Shown here: positions 23,701-36,190 of the stretch, piece after piece
Layout: each line of letters opens with the position of its first letter
Position numbering within the stretch: position 1 is the stretch's first letter
NCBI GenBank assembly: GCA_017893485.1
Contig: CM030362.1
Span: forward strand, 38,720,984-38,784,983
Direction of reading: 5' to 3'
From: Hemerocallis citrina
Lineage: Eukaryota; Streptophyta; Magnoliopsida; Asparagales; Asphodelaceae
Length of the DNA stretch: 64,000 bases
Program-made: the position numbers and the translations under genes
Notes under the pieces: model-generated
Seen by the model: the letters and a program-made list of their open reading frames with translations, nothing else
What the model was told of the DNA's origin: nothing
The model's database searches: none

Positions 23701-26700
23701 TTGACTGTCATCCATGCTATTGTCCTTTAACAAGCTGAGGAGCTCAAACAGAAAAATAAGTCAGAACACGCTTTCAAAGATCTGGATAAAAGGGCAAATG
23801 AGCTTCGGGCTTTAGGGTCTAAGCATGGGGTTTACTCTACGAGCATATTGGTTTCAGAGAAGAGAGCGAAAGTGGACTTCCTGAAAGTGAAGGCAGAGGA
23901 GGAGAAGGCCAAGTATTAGAAGTGCTCAGCGAGCGCTAGGGACAGAGAAAGTCGAGGAGAGAGAGGGGGGATCGAAACAGCGAGGCTGGGGTTTAAGAAA
24001 TCCCCAATCGGCACTCGCTGTTTTCAAAAGCGAGTTTGGTTAAAACAAGCTCGCTTTTTAAGACAACGAGTCTTGGCGAGGGAAGAAACCAAAAAACTCA
24101 AAACCAACACTCGTTTTCTCAGATAGCGAGTGGAATTTTACTAAACTCGCTATCTCAGATAGAGAGCAGGTCGTTTTGATTTTTTTTTTTAATGTGGGTC
24201 TGTTTGGGAAAACTTTCAAAAAGTGGGTTAGTTTGGGAAAAAATTCCATCCCAACCAATTTATCTAAACTATAAAGGTCTTGAGATTAGCATAAACATTG
24301 TTCAGCTTTGTATTGTTAATTTCTTTTTTCTTTTTTTATAGTTGTTATTCAAAGCAGATCGTCCGTGATCAAATTTAGAGTAAGATTTTTCTAGAAGTAC
24401 CAACAATAATTTCCTCAACTTACAGTAAACGAATAGAAAAAGCGCACTGCTAACCTTGAAGGAAGTAGTGTGTACTTAAAGGTTACTTGAAAAAGCAATA
24501 TTACTTGAATAAAATAAAATGATATAAAAAAGGCGGTAACATAACCATAATCCTTTGATTGAACAAAATTTATATCAATAACATATCACACTAATTCTGA
24601 ATCTAAATATTCTTTTGACAATAACCAACATGAAAGCGACACTTACCTTCCAATTATGTTCTTCTTATTCGAAAATCACCTCCTTCTCAATACCCTTTCC
24701 TGTAATACACCTAAAAAATACACACAAATAAAAAATTAATCTCGAAACTCCCCTGGACGGAGCGACATATAATTGTCCATGACTAATCTCGAAACTCCCA
24801 TTTAATTTTTAATAGCATAATATAATCATAAAAAACCACTTTGTTATAGATCAAGGAGTAAGATTCATAATTAGCTCGACTAAAAATGGAAAGAAAAAAA
24901 GATAGTCAGAAGTACCAACAACAATCTAAATTGATCAAATTTAGAGTAAGATTTTTCTAGCACCCATCAGATACCTACACTGAAAATAATCCTAAGTTAT
25001 TAGCAAGATAGATATGTGTTCTAACTTGTAATTCTCTAAAGTCTCTAATTGAATTAAGAGGGTTGTATGTTGTGTGGACGATCAACCCAAAAAATGGAGG
25101 GTTGGAAACATGAATCTGCAAGTGCAAAAGATTTGGCATTTCTAAAGTCTTGTCTGAATAGTTCACAATCAGCAAAATTCATATGCAATTTTGGGTGAAA
25201 GGGAGGAGGAGAGAAATTTGGGATTTAGGGTTTGTTCAGCCAAAAGAAGATGAAGGGTTTTTTTTTTTTTGGGATTGCACGTGTATGAGACGGGTATGTA
25301 TGGAAATTAAGTTTGGCCGTATATTGAACGGGTTTACTCACACACAAAATGAAAGACATATATCTAAACTAATCATATTTGACAAATAAAATTAGGCAAC
25401 TCTTCATCATAAACTAATCATAAAGACAATGGCTTTAAATCTTAAAATTTCGAATCGAGGAGTTTCTTCTATATCAGACATTTCAACAAGCAGTTTGAGG
25501 ACAACTTGATCACTACATGAGCAATTAAAAAATGAATCAGTGTCAACTAACTACACCAAATATTTGAGAAATCCTAACAATTCCTTAATCAAAAATATCA
25601 CCTTCAAATCCAACTCAAAACTCTCTCCAATAATTACAAAGAGAAAAGACAAAATCTCCCACCAAATCAAAATTTATAACAAACATAAAGCAACTCAAAA
25701 TCAAAAAAGATGGTCACATTCACAGCCAAGGGTTGCAAAATATACCGTGAGAATTATATATCTAAACTAATCATATTTGACAAATAAAATTAGGCAACTC
25801 TTCACAAACTAATCATAAAGACAATGGCTTTAAATCTTAAAATTTCTAATTGAGGAGTTTCTTCTATATCAGACATTTCAACAAACAGTTTGAGGACAAC
25901 TTGATCACTACATGAGCAATTAAAAAATGAATCAGTGTCAACTAACTACACCAAATATTTGAGAAATCCTAACAATTCCTTAACCAAAAATATCACCTTC
26001 AAATCCAACTCAAAACTCTCTCCAATAATTACAAAGAGAAAAGACAAAATCTCCCACCAAATCAAAATTTATAACAAATATAAAGCAACTAAAAATCAAA
26101 AAAGATGGTCACATTCACAGCCAAGGGTTGCAAAATATACCGTGAGAATTAATGTTGCACGGGATGGCGTCTGAGCGGGGAGGAAGGACGTGGTTGCGTG
26201 ATGGGTAGGGCGCGACGTCGGTGGGAGGCGCGGGTGAGGGAGAAAAGAGCGGGACGTTGGGTGCGTGATGGGGAGGGCGCGACGTCGGTGGGAGGCGCGG
26301 GTGAGGGAGAAGAGAGCGGGACGTTGGGTGCGTGATGGGGCGCGACGTCGGTGGGAGGCGCGGGTGAGGGAGTGGAGAGCGGGACTTTGGGTGGAAGGGA
26401 GGAGGAGAGAAATTTGGGATCTAGGGTTTGTTCAGCCAAAAGAAGATGAAGGGTTCTTTTTTTTTTGTTGGGATTGCACGTGTATGAGACGGGTATGTAT
26501 GAAAATTAAGTTTGGCCGTATATTGCACGGGTTTACTCACACACAAAATTAGGGTTTGTTTGTTTACAACCCCAACTCTCCCATTAAAATAGTAAAGATC
26601 TTATAGGTGCCTTAAATATTTCTTTTTTATTGGTTTTGATCATTAAATTAAGTCTAAAACCTGCATCCCAACGAATTTTTTCTCAAACTGACCCACTTTT

Positions 26701-29700
26701 TGAAAGTTTTTCTCTAACTGACCCATTTTTAAAAAAATTCCAAAATAACCCACTCGCAATCTCATATAACGAGTTTAGTAAAAATTCACTCTCTATCTGA
26801 GAAAACAAGTGTTGATTTTGAATTTTTTTGGTTTCTTCCCTCGCCAAGAGTCGCTGTCTCAAAAAGCGAGCTTGTTTTAACCAAACTCGCCTTTTGAGAC
26901 AGCAAGTATCGATTGGGGATTCCTTAAACCTCCGCCTCCCTGTTTCGATCTCCCCTCTCTCCCCCACCGCCAGTCCACCCTCCAGCTCAAGCTCGAGGTC
27001 GATCGTTGGCACTCATCCTTCTGCAACCTCGTCAAATCACATAGAGACTACATCCACTCCTTAACTGGCTTTGCCTCTCTCTCTTCCATTCCAACCACCA
27101 CGGCCAACCTCTCTCCAAAAACCATCAACCTGAATCCTCGAATCTCTACTCTCTTTGTGAAGAGTGGTACTTAGCCCTTGATCGAATCCCCGATAAAGTT
27201 GCATATGAAGGAATCAAAAGCTTTTTGACTGTCATCCATGCTATTGTCCTTTAACAAGCTGAGGAGCTCAAACAGAAAAATAAGTCAGAACACGCTTTCA
27301 AAGATCTGGATAAAAGGGCAAATGAGCTTCGGGCTTTAGGGTCTAAGCATGGGGTTTACTCTACGAGCATATTGGTTTCAGAGAAGAGAGCGAAAGTGGA
27401 CTTCCTGAAAGTGAAGGCAGAGGAGGAGAAGGCCAAGTATTAGAAGTGCTCAGCGAGCGCTAGGGACAGAGAAAGTCGAGGAGAGAGAGGGGGGATCGAA
27501 ACAGCGAGGCTGGGGTTTAAGAAATCCCCAATCGGCACTCGCTGTTTTCAAAAGCGAGTTTGGTTAAAACAAGCTCGCTTTTTAAGACAACGAGTCTTGG
27601 CGAGGGAAGAAACCAAAAAACTCAAAACCAACACTCGTTTTCTCAGATAGCGAGTGGAATTTTACTAAACTCGCTATCTCAGATAGAGAGCAGGTCGTTT
27701 TGATTTTTTTTTTTAATGTGGGTCTGTTTGGGAAAACTTTCAAAAAGTGGGTTAGTTTGGGAAAAAATTCCATCCCAACCAATTTATCTAAACTATAAAG
27801 GTCTTGAGATTAGCATAAACATTGTTCAGCTTTGTATTGTTAATTTCTTTTTTCTTTTTTTATAGTTGTTATTCAAAGCAGATCGTCCGTGATCAAATTT
27901 AGAGTAAGATTTTTCTAGAAGTACCAACAATAATTTCCTCAACTTACAGTAAACGAATAGAAAAAGCGCACTGCTAACCTTGAAGGAAGTAGTGTGTACT
28001 TAAAGGTTACTTGAAAAAGCAATATTACTTGAATAAAATAAAATGATATAAAAAAGGCGGTAACATAACCATAATCCTTTGATTGAACAAAATTTATATC
28101 AATAACATATCACACTAATTCTGAATCTAAATATTCTTTTGACAATAACCAACATGAAAGCGACACTTACCTTCCAATTATGTTCTTCTTATTCGAAAAT
28201 CACCTCCTTCTCAATACCCTTTCCTGTAATACACCTAAAAAATACACACAAATAAAAAATTAATCTCGAAACTCCCCTGGACGGAGCGACATATAATTGT
28301 CCATGACTAATCTCGAAACTCCCATTTAATTTTTAATAGCATAATATAATCATAAAAAACCACTTTGTTATAGATCAAGGAGTAAGATTCATAATTAGCT
28401 CGACTAAAAATGGAAAGAAAAAAAGATAGTCAGAAGTACCAACAACAATCTAAATTGATCAAATTTAGAGTAAGATTTTTCTAGCACCCATCAGATACCT
28501 ACACTGAAAATAATCCTAAGTTATTAGCAAGATAGATATGTGTTCTAACTTGTAATTCTCTAAAGTCTCTAATTGAATTAAGAGGGTTGTATGTTGTGTG
28601 GACGATCAACCCAAAAAATGGAGGGTTGGAAACATGAATCTGCAAGTGCAAAAGATTTGGCATTTCTAAAGTCTTGTCTGAATAGTTCACAATCAGCAAA
28701 ATTCATATGCAATTTTGGGTGAAAGGGAGGAGGAGAGAAATTTGGGATTTAGGGTTTGTTCAGCCAAAAGAAGATGAAGGGTTTTTTTTTTTTTTGGGAT
28801 TGCACGTGTATGAGACGGGTATGTATGGAAATTAAGTTTGGTCGTATATTGAACGGGTTTACTCACACACAAAATGAAAGACATATATCTAAACTAATCA
28901 TATTTGACAAATAAAATTAGGCAACTCTTCATCATAAACTAATCATAAAGACAATGGCTTTAAATCTTAAAATTTCGAATCGAGGAGTTTCTTCTATATC
29001 AGACATTTCAACAAGCAGTTTGAGGACAACTTGATCACTGCATGAGCAATTAAAAAATGAATCAGTGTCAACTAACTACACCAAATATTTGAGAAATCCT
29101 AACAATTCCTTAATCAAAAATATCACCTTCAAATCCAACTCAAAACTCTCTCCAATAATTACAAAGAGAAAAGACAAAATCTCCCACCAAATCAAAATTT
29201 ATAACAAACATAAAGCAACTCAAAATCAAAAAAGATGGTCACATTCACAGCCAAGGGTTGCAAAATATACCGTGAGAATTATATATCTAAACTAATCATA
29301 TTTGACAAATAAAATTAGGCAACTCTTCACAAACTAATCATAAAGACAATGGCTTTAAATCTTAAAATTTCTAATTGAGGAGTTTCTTCTATATCAGACA
29401 TTTCAACAAACAGTTTGAGGACAACTTGATCACTACATGAGCAATTAAAAAATGAATCAGTGTCAACTAACTACACCAAATATTTGAGAAATCCTAACAA
29501 TTCCTTAACCAAAAATATCACCTTCAAATCCAACTCAAAACTCTCTCCAATAATTACAAAGAGAAAAGACAAAATCTCCCACCAAATCAAAATTTATAAC
29601 AAATATAAAGCAACTAAAAATCAAAAAAGATGGTCACATTCACAGCCAAGGGTTGCAAAATATACCGTGAGAATTAATGTTGCACGGGATGGCGTCTGAG

Positions 29701-32700
29701 CGGGGAGGAAGGACGTGGTTGCGTGATGGGTAGGGCGCGACGTCGGTGGGAGGCGCGGGTGAGGGAGAAAAGAGCGGGACGTTGGGTGCGTGATGGGGAG
29801 GGCGCGACGTCGGTGGGAGGCGCGGGTGAGGGAGAAGAGAGCGGGACGTTGGGTGCGTGATGGGGCGCGACGTCGGTGGGAGGCGCGGGTGAGGGAGTGG
29901 AGAGCGGGACTTTGGGTGGAAGGGAGGAGGAGAGAAATTTGGGATCTAGGGTTTGTTCAGCCAAAAGAAGATGAAGGGTTCTTTTTTTTTTGTTGGGATT
30001 GCACGTGTATGAGACGGGTATGTATGAAAATTAAGTTTGGCCGTATATTGCACGGGTTTACTCACACACAAAATTAGGGTTTGTTTGTTTACAACCCCAA
30101 CTCTCCCATTAAAATAGTAAAGATCTTATAGGTGCCTTAAATATTTCTTTTTTATTGGTTTTGATCATTAAATTAAGTCTAAAACCTGCATCCCAACGAA
30201 TTTTTTCTCAAACTGACCCACTTTTTGAAAGTTTTTCTCTAACTGACCCATTTTTAAAAAAATTCCAAAATAACCCACTCGCAATCTCATATAACGAGTT
30301 TAGTAAAAATTCACTCTCTATCTGAGAAAACAAGTGTTGATTTTGAATTTTTTTGGTTTCTTCCCTCGCCAAGAGTCGCTGTCTCAAAAAGCGAGCTTGT
30401 TTTAACCAAACTCGCCTTTTGAGACAGCAAGTATCGATTGGGGATTCCTTAAACCTCCGCCTCCCTGTTTCGATCTCCCCTCTCTCCCCCACCGCCAGTC
30501 CACCCTCCAGCTCAAGCTCGAGGTCGATCGTTGGCACTCATCCTTCTGCAACCTCGTCAAATCACATAGAGACTACATCCACTCCTTAACTGGCTTTGCC
30601 TCTCTCTCTTCCATTCCAACCACCACGGCCAACCTCTCTCCAAAAACCATCAACCTGAATCCTCGAATCTCTACTCTCTTTGTGAAGAGTGGTACTTAGC
30701 CCTTGATCGAATCCCCGATAAAGTTGCATATGAAGGAATCAAAAGCTTTTTGACTGTCATCCATGCTATTGTCCTTTAACAAGCTGAGGAGCTCAAACAG
30801 AAAAATAAGTCAGAACACGCTTTCAAAGATCTGGATAAAAGGGCAAATGAGCTTCGGGCTTTAGGGTCTAAGCATGGGGTTTACTCTACGAGCATATTGG
30901 TTTCAGAGAAGAGAGCGAAAGTGGACTTCCTGAAAGTGAAGGCAGAGGAGGAGAAGGCCAAGTATTAGAAGTGCTCAGCGAGCGCTAGGGACAGAGAAAG
31001 TCGAGGAGAGAGAGGGGGGATCGAAACAGCGAGGCTGGGGTTTAAGAAATTCCCAATCGGCACTCGCTGTTTTCAAAAGCGAGTTTGGTTAAAACAAGCT
31101 CGCTTTTTAAGACAACGAGTCTTGGCGAGGGAAGAAACCAAAAAACTCAAAACCAACACTCGTTTTCTCAGATAGCGAGTGGAATTTTACTAAACTCGCT
31201 ATCTCAGATAGAGAGCAGGTCGTTTTGATTTTTTTTTTTAATGTGGGTCTGTTTGGGAAAACTTTCAAAAAGTGGGTTAGTTTGGGAAAAAATTCCATCC
31301 CAACCAATTTATCTAAACTATAAAGGTCTTGAGATTAGCATAAACATTGTTCAGCTTTGTATTGTTAATTTCTTTTTTCTTTTTTTATAGTTGTTATTCA
31401 AAGCAGATCGTCCGTGATCAAATTTAGAGTAAGATTTTTCTAGAAGTACCAACAATAATTTCCTCAACTTACAGTAAACGAATAGAAAAAGCGCACTGCT
31501 AACCTTGAAGGAAGTAGTGTGTACTTAAAGGTTACTTGAAAAAGCAATATTACTTGAATAAAATAAAATGATATAAAAAAGGCGGTAACATAACCATAAT
31601 CCTTTGATTGAACAAAATTTATATCAATAACATATCACACTAATTCTGAATCTAAATATTCTTTTGACAATAACCAACATGAAAGCGACACTTACCTTCC
31701 AATTATGTTCTTCTTATTCGAAAATCACCTCCTTCTCAATACCCTTTCCTGTAATACACCTAAAAAATACACACAAATAAAAAATTAATCTCGAAACTCC
31801 CCTGGACGGAGCGACATATAATTGTCCATGACTAATCTCGAAACTCCCATTTAATTTTTAATAGCATAATATAATCATAAAAAACCACTTTGTTATAGAT
31901 CAAGGAGTAAGATTCATAATTAGCTCGACTAAAAATGGAAAGAAAAAAAGATAGTCAGAAGTACCAACAACAATCTAAATTGATCAAATTTAGAGTAAGA
32001 TTTTTCTAGCACCCATCAGATACCTACACTGAAAATAATCCTAAGTTATTAGCAAGATAGATATGTGTTCTAACTTGTAATTCTCTAAAGTCTCTAATTG
32101 AATTAAGAGGGTTGTATGTTGTGTGGACGATCAACCCAAAAAATGGAGGGTTGGAAACATGAATCTGCAAGTGCAAAAGATTTGGCATTTCTAAAGTCTT
32201 GTCTGAATAGTTCACAATCAGCAAAATTCATATGCAATTTTGGGTGAAAGGGAGGAGGAGAGAAATTTGGGATTTAGGGTTTGTTCAGCCAAAAGAAGAT
32301 GAAGGGTTTTTTTTTTTTTTGGGATTGCACGTGTATGAGACGGGTATGTATGGAAATTAAGTTTGGCCGTATATTGAACGGGTTTACTCACACACAAAAT
32401 GAAAGACATATATCTAAACTAATCATATTTGACAAATAAAATTAGGCAACTCTTCATCATAAACTAATCATAAAGACAATGGCTTTAAATCTTAAAATTT
32501 CGAATCGAGGAGTTTCTTCTATATCAGACATTTCAACAAGCAGTTTGAGGACAACTTGATCACTACATGAGCAATTAAAAAATGAATCAGTGTCAACTAA
32601 CTACACCAAATATTTGAGAAATCCTAACAATTCCTTAATCAAAAATATCACCTTCAAATCCAACTCAAAACTCTCTCCAATAATTACAAAGAGAAAAGAC

Positions 32701-34329
32701 AAAATCTCCCACCAAATCAAAATTTATAACAAACATAAAGCAACTCAAAATCAAAAAAGATGGTCACATTCACAGCCAAGGGTTGCAAAATATACCGTGA
32801 GAATTATATATCTAAACTAATCATATTTGACAAATAAAATTAGGCAACTCTTCACAAACTAATCATAAAGACAATGGCTTTAAATCTTAAAATTTCTAAT
32901 TGAGGAGTTTCTTCTATATCAGACATTTCAACAAACAGTTTGAGGACAACTTGATCACTACATGAGCAATTAAAAAATGAATCAGTGTCAACTAACTACA
33001 CCAAATATTTGAGAAATCCTAACAATTCCTTAACCAAAAATATCACCTTCAAATCCAACTCAAAACTCTCTCCAATAATTACAAAGAGAAAAGACAAAAT
33101 CTCCCACCAAATCAAAATTTATAACAAATATAAAGCAACTAAAAATCAAAAAAGATGGTCACATTCACAGCCAAGGGTTGCAAAATATACCGTGAGAATT
33201 AATGTTGCACGGGATGGCGTCTGAGCGGGGAGGAAGGACGTGGTTGCGTGATGGGTAGGGCGCGACGTCGGTGGGAGGCGCGGGTGAGGGAGAAAAGAGC
33301 GGGACGTTGGGTGCGTGATGGGGAGGGCGCGACGTCGGTGGGAGGCGCGGGTGAGGGAGAAGAGAGCGGGACGTTGGGTGCGTGATGGGGCGCGACGTCG
33401 GTGGGAGGCGCGGGTGAGGGAGTGGAGAGCGGGACTTTGGGTGGAAGGGAGGAGGAGAGAAATTTGGGATCTAGGGTTTGTTCAGCCAAAAGAAGATGAA
33501 GGGTTCTTTTTTTTTTGTTGGGATTGCACGTGTATGAGACGGGTATGTATGAAAATTAAGTTTGGCCGTATATTGCACGGGTTTACTCACACACAAAATT
33601 AGGGTTTGTTTGTTTACAACCCCAACTCTCCCATTAAAATAGTAAAGATCTTATAGGTGCCTTAAATATTTCTTTTTTATTGGTTTTGATCATTAAATTA
33701 AGTCTAAAACCTGCATCCCAACGAATTTTTTTCTCAAACTGACCCACTTTTTGAAAGTTTTTCTCTAACTGACCCATTTTTAAAAAAATTCCAAAATAAC
33801 CCACTCGCAATCTCATATAACGAGTTTAGTAAAAATTCACTCTCTATCTGAGAAAACAAGTGTTGATTTTGAATTTTTTTGGTTTCTTCCCTCGCCAAGA
33901 GTCGCTGTCTCAAAAAGCGAGCTTGTTTTAACCAAACTCGCCTTTTGAGACAGCAAGTATCGATTGGGGATTCCTTAAACCTCCGCCTCCCTGTTTCGAT
34001 CTCCCCTCTCTCCCCCACCGCCAGTCCACCCTCCAGCTCAAGCTCGAGGTCGATCGTTGGCACTCATCCTTCTGCAACCTCGTCAAATCACATAGAGACT
34101 ACATCCACTCCTTAACTGGCTTTGCCTCTCTCTCTTCCATTCCAACCACCACGGCCAACCTCTCTCCAAAAACCATCAACCTGAATCCTCGAATCTCTAC
34201 TCTCTTTGTGAAGAGTGGTACTTAGCCCTTGATCGAATCCCCGATAAAGTTGCATATGAAGGAATCAAAAGCTTTTTGACTGTCATCCATGCTATTGTCC
34301 TTTAACAAGCTGAGGAGCTCAAACAGAAG

Positions 34330-34821
34330 AATAAGTCAGAACACGCTTTCAAAGATCTGGATAAAAGGGCAAATGAGCTTCGGGCTTTAGGGTCTAAGCA
34401 TGGGGTTTACTCTACGAGCATATTGGTTTTAGAGAAGAGGGCGAAAGTGGACTTCTTGAAAGTGAAGGCAGAGGAGGAGAAGGCCAAGTATGAGAAGTGC
34501 TCAGCGAGCACTAGGGACAGAGAAAATCGAGGAGAGAGAGGGGGGATCGAAACAGCGAGGCTGGGGTTTAAGAAATCCCCAATCGACACTCGCTGTTTCA
34601 AAAAGCGAGTTTGGTTAAAACAAGCTCGCTTTTTAAGACATCGAATCTTGGCGAGGGAAGAAACCAAAAAACTCAAAACCAACACTCGTTTTCTCAGGTA
34701 GCGAGTGGAATTTTACTAAACTCGCTATCTCAGATAGAGAGTAGGTCGTTTTGAATTTTTTTAAAAATGTGGGTCAATTTGGGAAAACTTTCAAAAAGTG
34801 GGTTAGTTTGGGAAAAAATTC
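34330..34821. repeat. Diverged right end of array copy 5
   Basis: From about 34330 copy 5 differs from copies 1-4 at many positions, for example TATGAG for TATTAG near 34489, AGCACTAGG for AGCGCTAGG, and TTTTTTTAAAAATG for the long T run near 34760. The rest of copy 5 is almost identical to the others. Confidence 0.8.
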
Positions 34822-35340
34822 CATCCCAACCAATTTATCTAAACTATAAAGGTCTTGAGATTAGCATAAACATAGTTCAGCTTTGTATTGTTAATTTCTT
34901 TTTTCTTTTTTTTATAGTTGTTATTCAAAGCAGATCGTCCGTGATCAAATCGTTACCTTGAAGTATTTTAATTGAAATATATTTCGAATGACATTTTCTT
35001 TTTCTCTTATTAGGGGGTTTGTTTCATGAATGGCATTGGGATTCTGTGATTAATGATCTACCTAAGTGATAAAAAGTACAAAATAGTAAACCATCTCTTT
35101 ATTTGAGACCAATTTATAAACCTAATTTTGTGCCAAGTAAACCATCCATTTTTTGGTCAATTTCTGTCCTACTTCTTGTACGGGAATGAGCCCCAGTCGA
35201 GGATATTTTTAAAATTATTTTTATCGTTAAAGTGTTGAAATATACATCAAAGAATGAATTGATGTGATTTTGAAAATAATCTCTAATATTATAATGGAAG
35301 AAGGCTTAGTGTCATTTGTAAATATTTGTCATTTTGTCAA

Positions 35341-35505
35341 CATGTACAGCGTATGTGTTGGTAGATTTTTTTTTTGTCCTTTTCATATTTTCTTCCCATT
35401 TTTTTCACGTGCAACGCACATGTATAATACTAGATTTTTTTTTTGTTCTTTTCATTCCCTCCTCTTCATTTTCTCCACGTACAACGCTAGTGTATAATAC
35501 TAGTA
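35341..35505 (-). repeat. Helitron-like 5' terminus repeated about three times
   Basis: Segments ending in TAGATT or TAGTAA recur at 35362, 35431 and 35501 (spacing 69-70 bp). Each has a preceding CACGTGCAACGC-like motif and a pyrimidine-rich tract TTTTGTCCTTTTCAT. The middle one gives the best TC terminus on the minus strand. Confidence 0.6.
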
Positions 35506-35670
35506 ATACTAATAATAAATAAAACAACGGAATTTGTAAAAGTTTTATCAAAACCACCATAAAAAACACAAAATCTATACCATCTCCATTTAAATTGATT
35601 TGATTTGCTACAGCAAATTTAAGAGGACATTTTTTAAATAAAAAATAATTAATAAAAAATTAACGAAATA

Positions 35671-35700
35671 CTAGTAATTTGTACGTGCAATAAAGGTTCT
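35671..35700 (-). mobile_element. Second isolated Helitron-like 3' terminus
   Basis: The minus strand reads TTGCACGTACAAATTACTAG followed by T. It resembles the termini at 10542 and 16768, but no matching 5' end was found. Confidence 0.35.
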
Positions 35701-36190
35701 AATTAATTATTTTTTATATAGTAAATAATAAAACGTAATTTGACTTTGAACCTGAGACATCCCTTTACTCATCACATGCTCTTTACAAATTACCCATAGT
35801 GGTACCACTTTTATTTTATATGAGTGACATTTTTGTAAATAATTGTGTTGTAAATAAAGTTAAACTTTGAGGGTATTATGGTAACTGACAACATTTGACT
35901 AAATAGATGGTTAATATAACTTCTACTTAAAAACAAGTGATTGAGATTAGATGGTTGAACGTCTACAAATAACAACCTCAACTCTCCCATTATAATATTA
36001 GAGATAGAAGAACACTTTACAATACTAATCAAATTCTAACCAAAATCAGAACGATAAGGAAATACTAATACATCGACAGCTGAAAGTAAGATACAGGTAA
36101 TGCATGACATCCATCGCAGCGTCTCATCGCCTTCTATCCTGCCGTGACCTACTTCTCTTCCTCCATTCACAGTATATTCTTTGCTCCTGC
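35701..36190. other. Intergenic, nothing recognised
   Basis: AT-rich sequence with no coding signal. It may include the untranslated 3' end of the LINE relic to its right. Confidence 0.4.

Larger units (their letters stand above)
17316..34941. repeat. Tandem array: five copies of a 3525-bp unit
   Basis: Copies start at TGATCAAATTTAGAG: 17316, 20841, 24366, 27890 and 31415, giving units of 3525, 3525, 3524, 3525 and 3527 bp. The array ends at 34941, where a further TGATCAAAT (34942-34950) runs into unrelated sequence. Copies are nearly identical apart from scattered substitutions and a more diverged end of copy 5. Each unit holds, in order, a Helitron helicase remnant, a 155-bp direct repeat, two 395-bp direct repeats, a GC-rich minisatellite, the second 155-bp repeat, and a Pack-MULE. 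The small frames that recur in each copy are not credible genes. Confidence 0.97.
16768..35434 (-). mobile_element. Candidate Helitron enclosing the five-copy array
   Basis: Read on the minus strand, a 5' end TCTAGTATTATACATGTG lies at 35434 preceded by A, and a 3' end GCACGTGCATTATACTAG lies at 16768 followed by T. This is the TC...CTRR structure inserted between A and T that defines Helitrons, with a GC palindrome just before CTAG. A helicase remnant (HGQLYVAPSR) inside is on the same strand. The span is 18.7 kb, of which 17.6 kb is five tandem copies of one unit; with one copy it would be about 4.6 kb. Autonomous Helitrons encode a Rep/helicase for rolling-circle transposition; this one does not. 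The pairing of the two ends is inferred. Confidence 0.55.

Noticed and set aside
19100..33489. Recurring small frames in the array (for example the proline-rich PLSTPSPAPPTDVAP frame and the MSTNYTKYLRNPNNS frame)
   Set aside because: They arise from the minisatellite and direct repeats, lack family matches, and are copied only because the unit is copied.
17316..34941. The regular array as a CRISPR or satellite DNA
   Set aside because: The unit is 3.5 kb and contains identifiable transposons; there are no short repeats with unique spacers, and five copies within transposon-like ends do not resemble a centromeric satellite.
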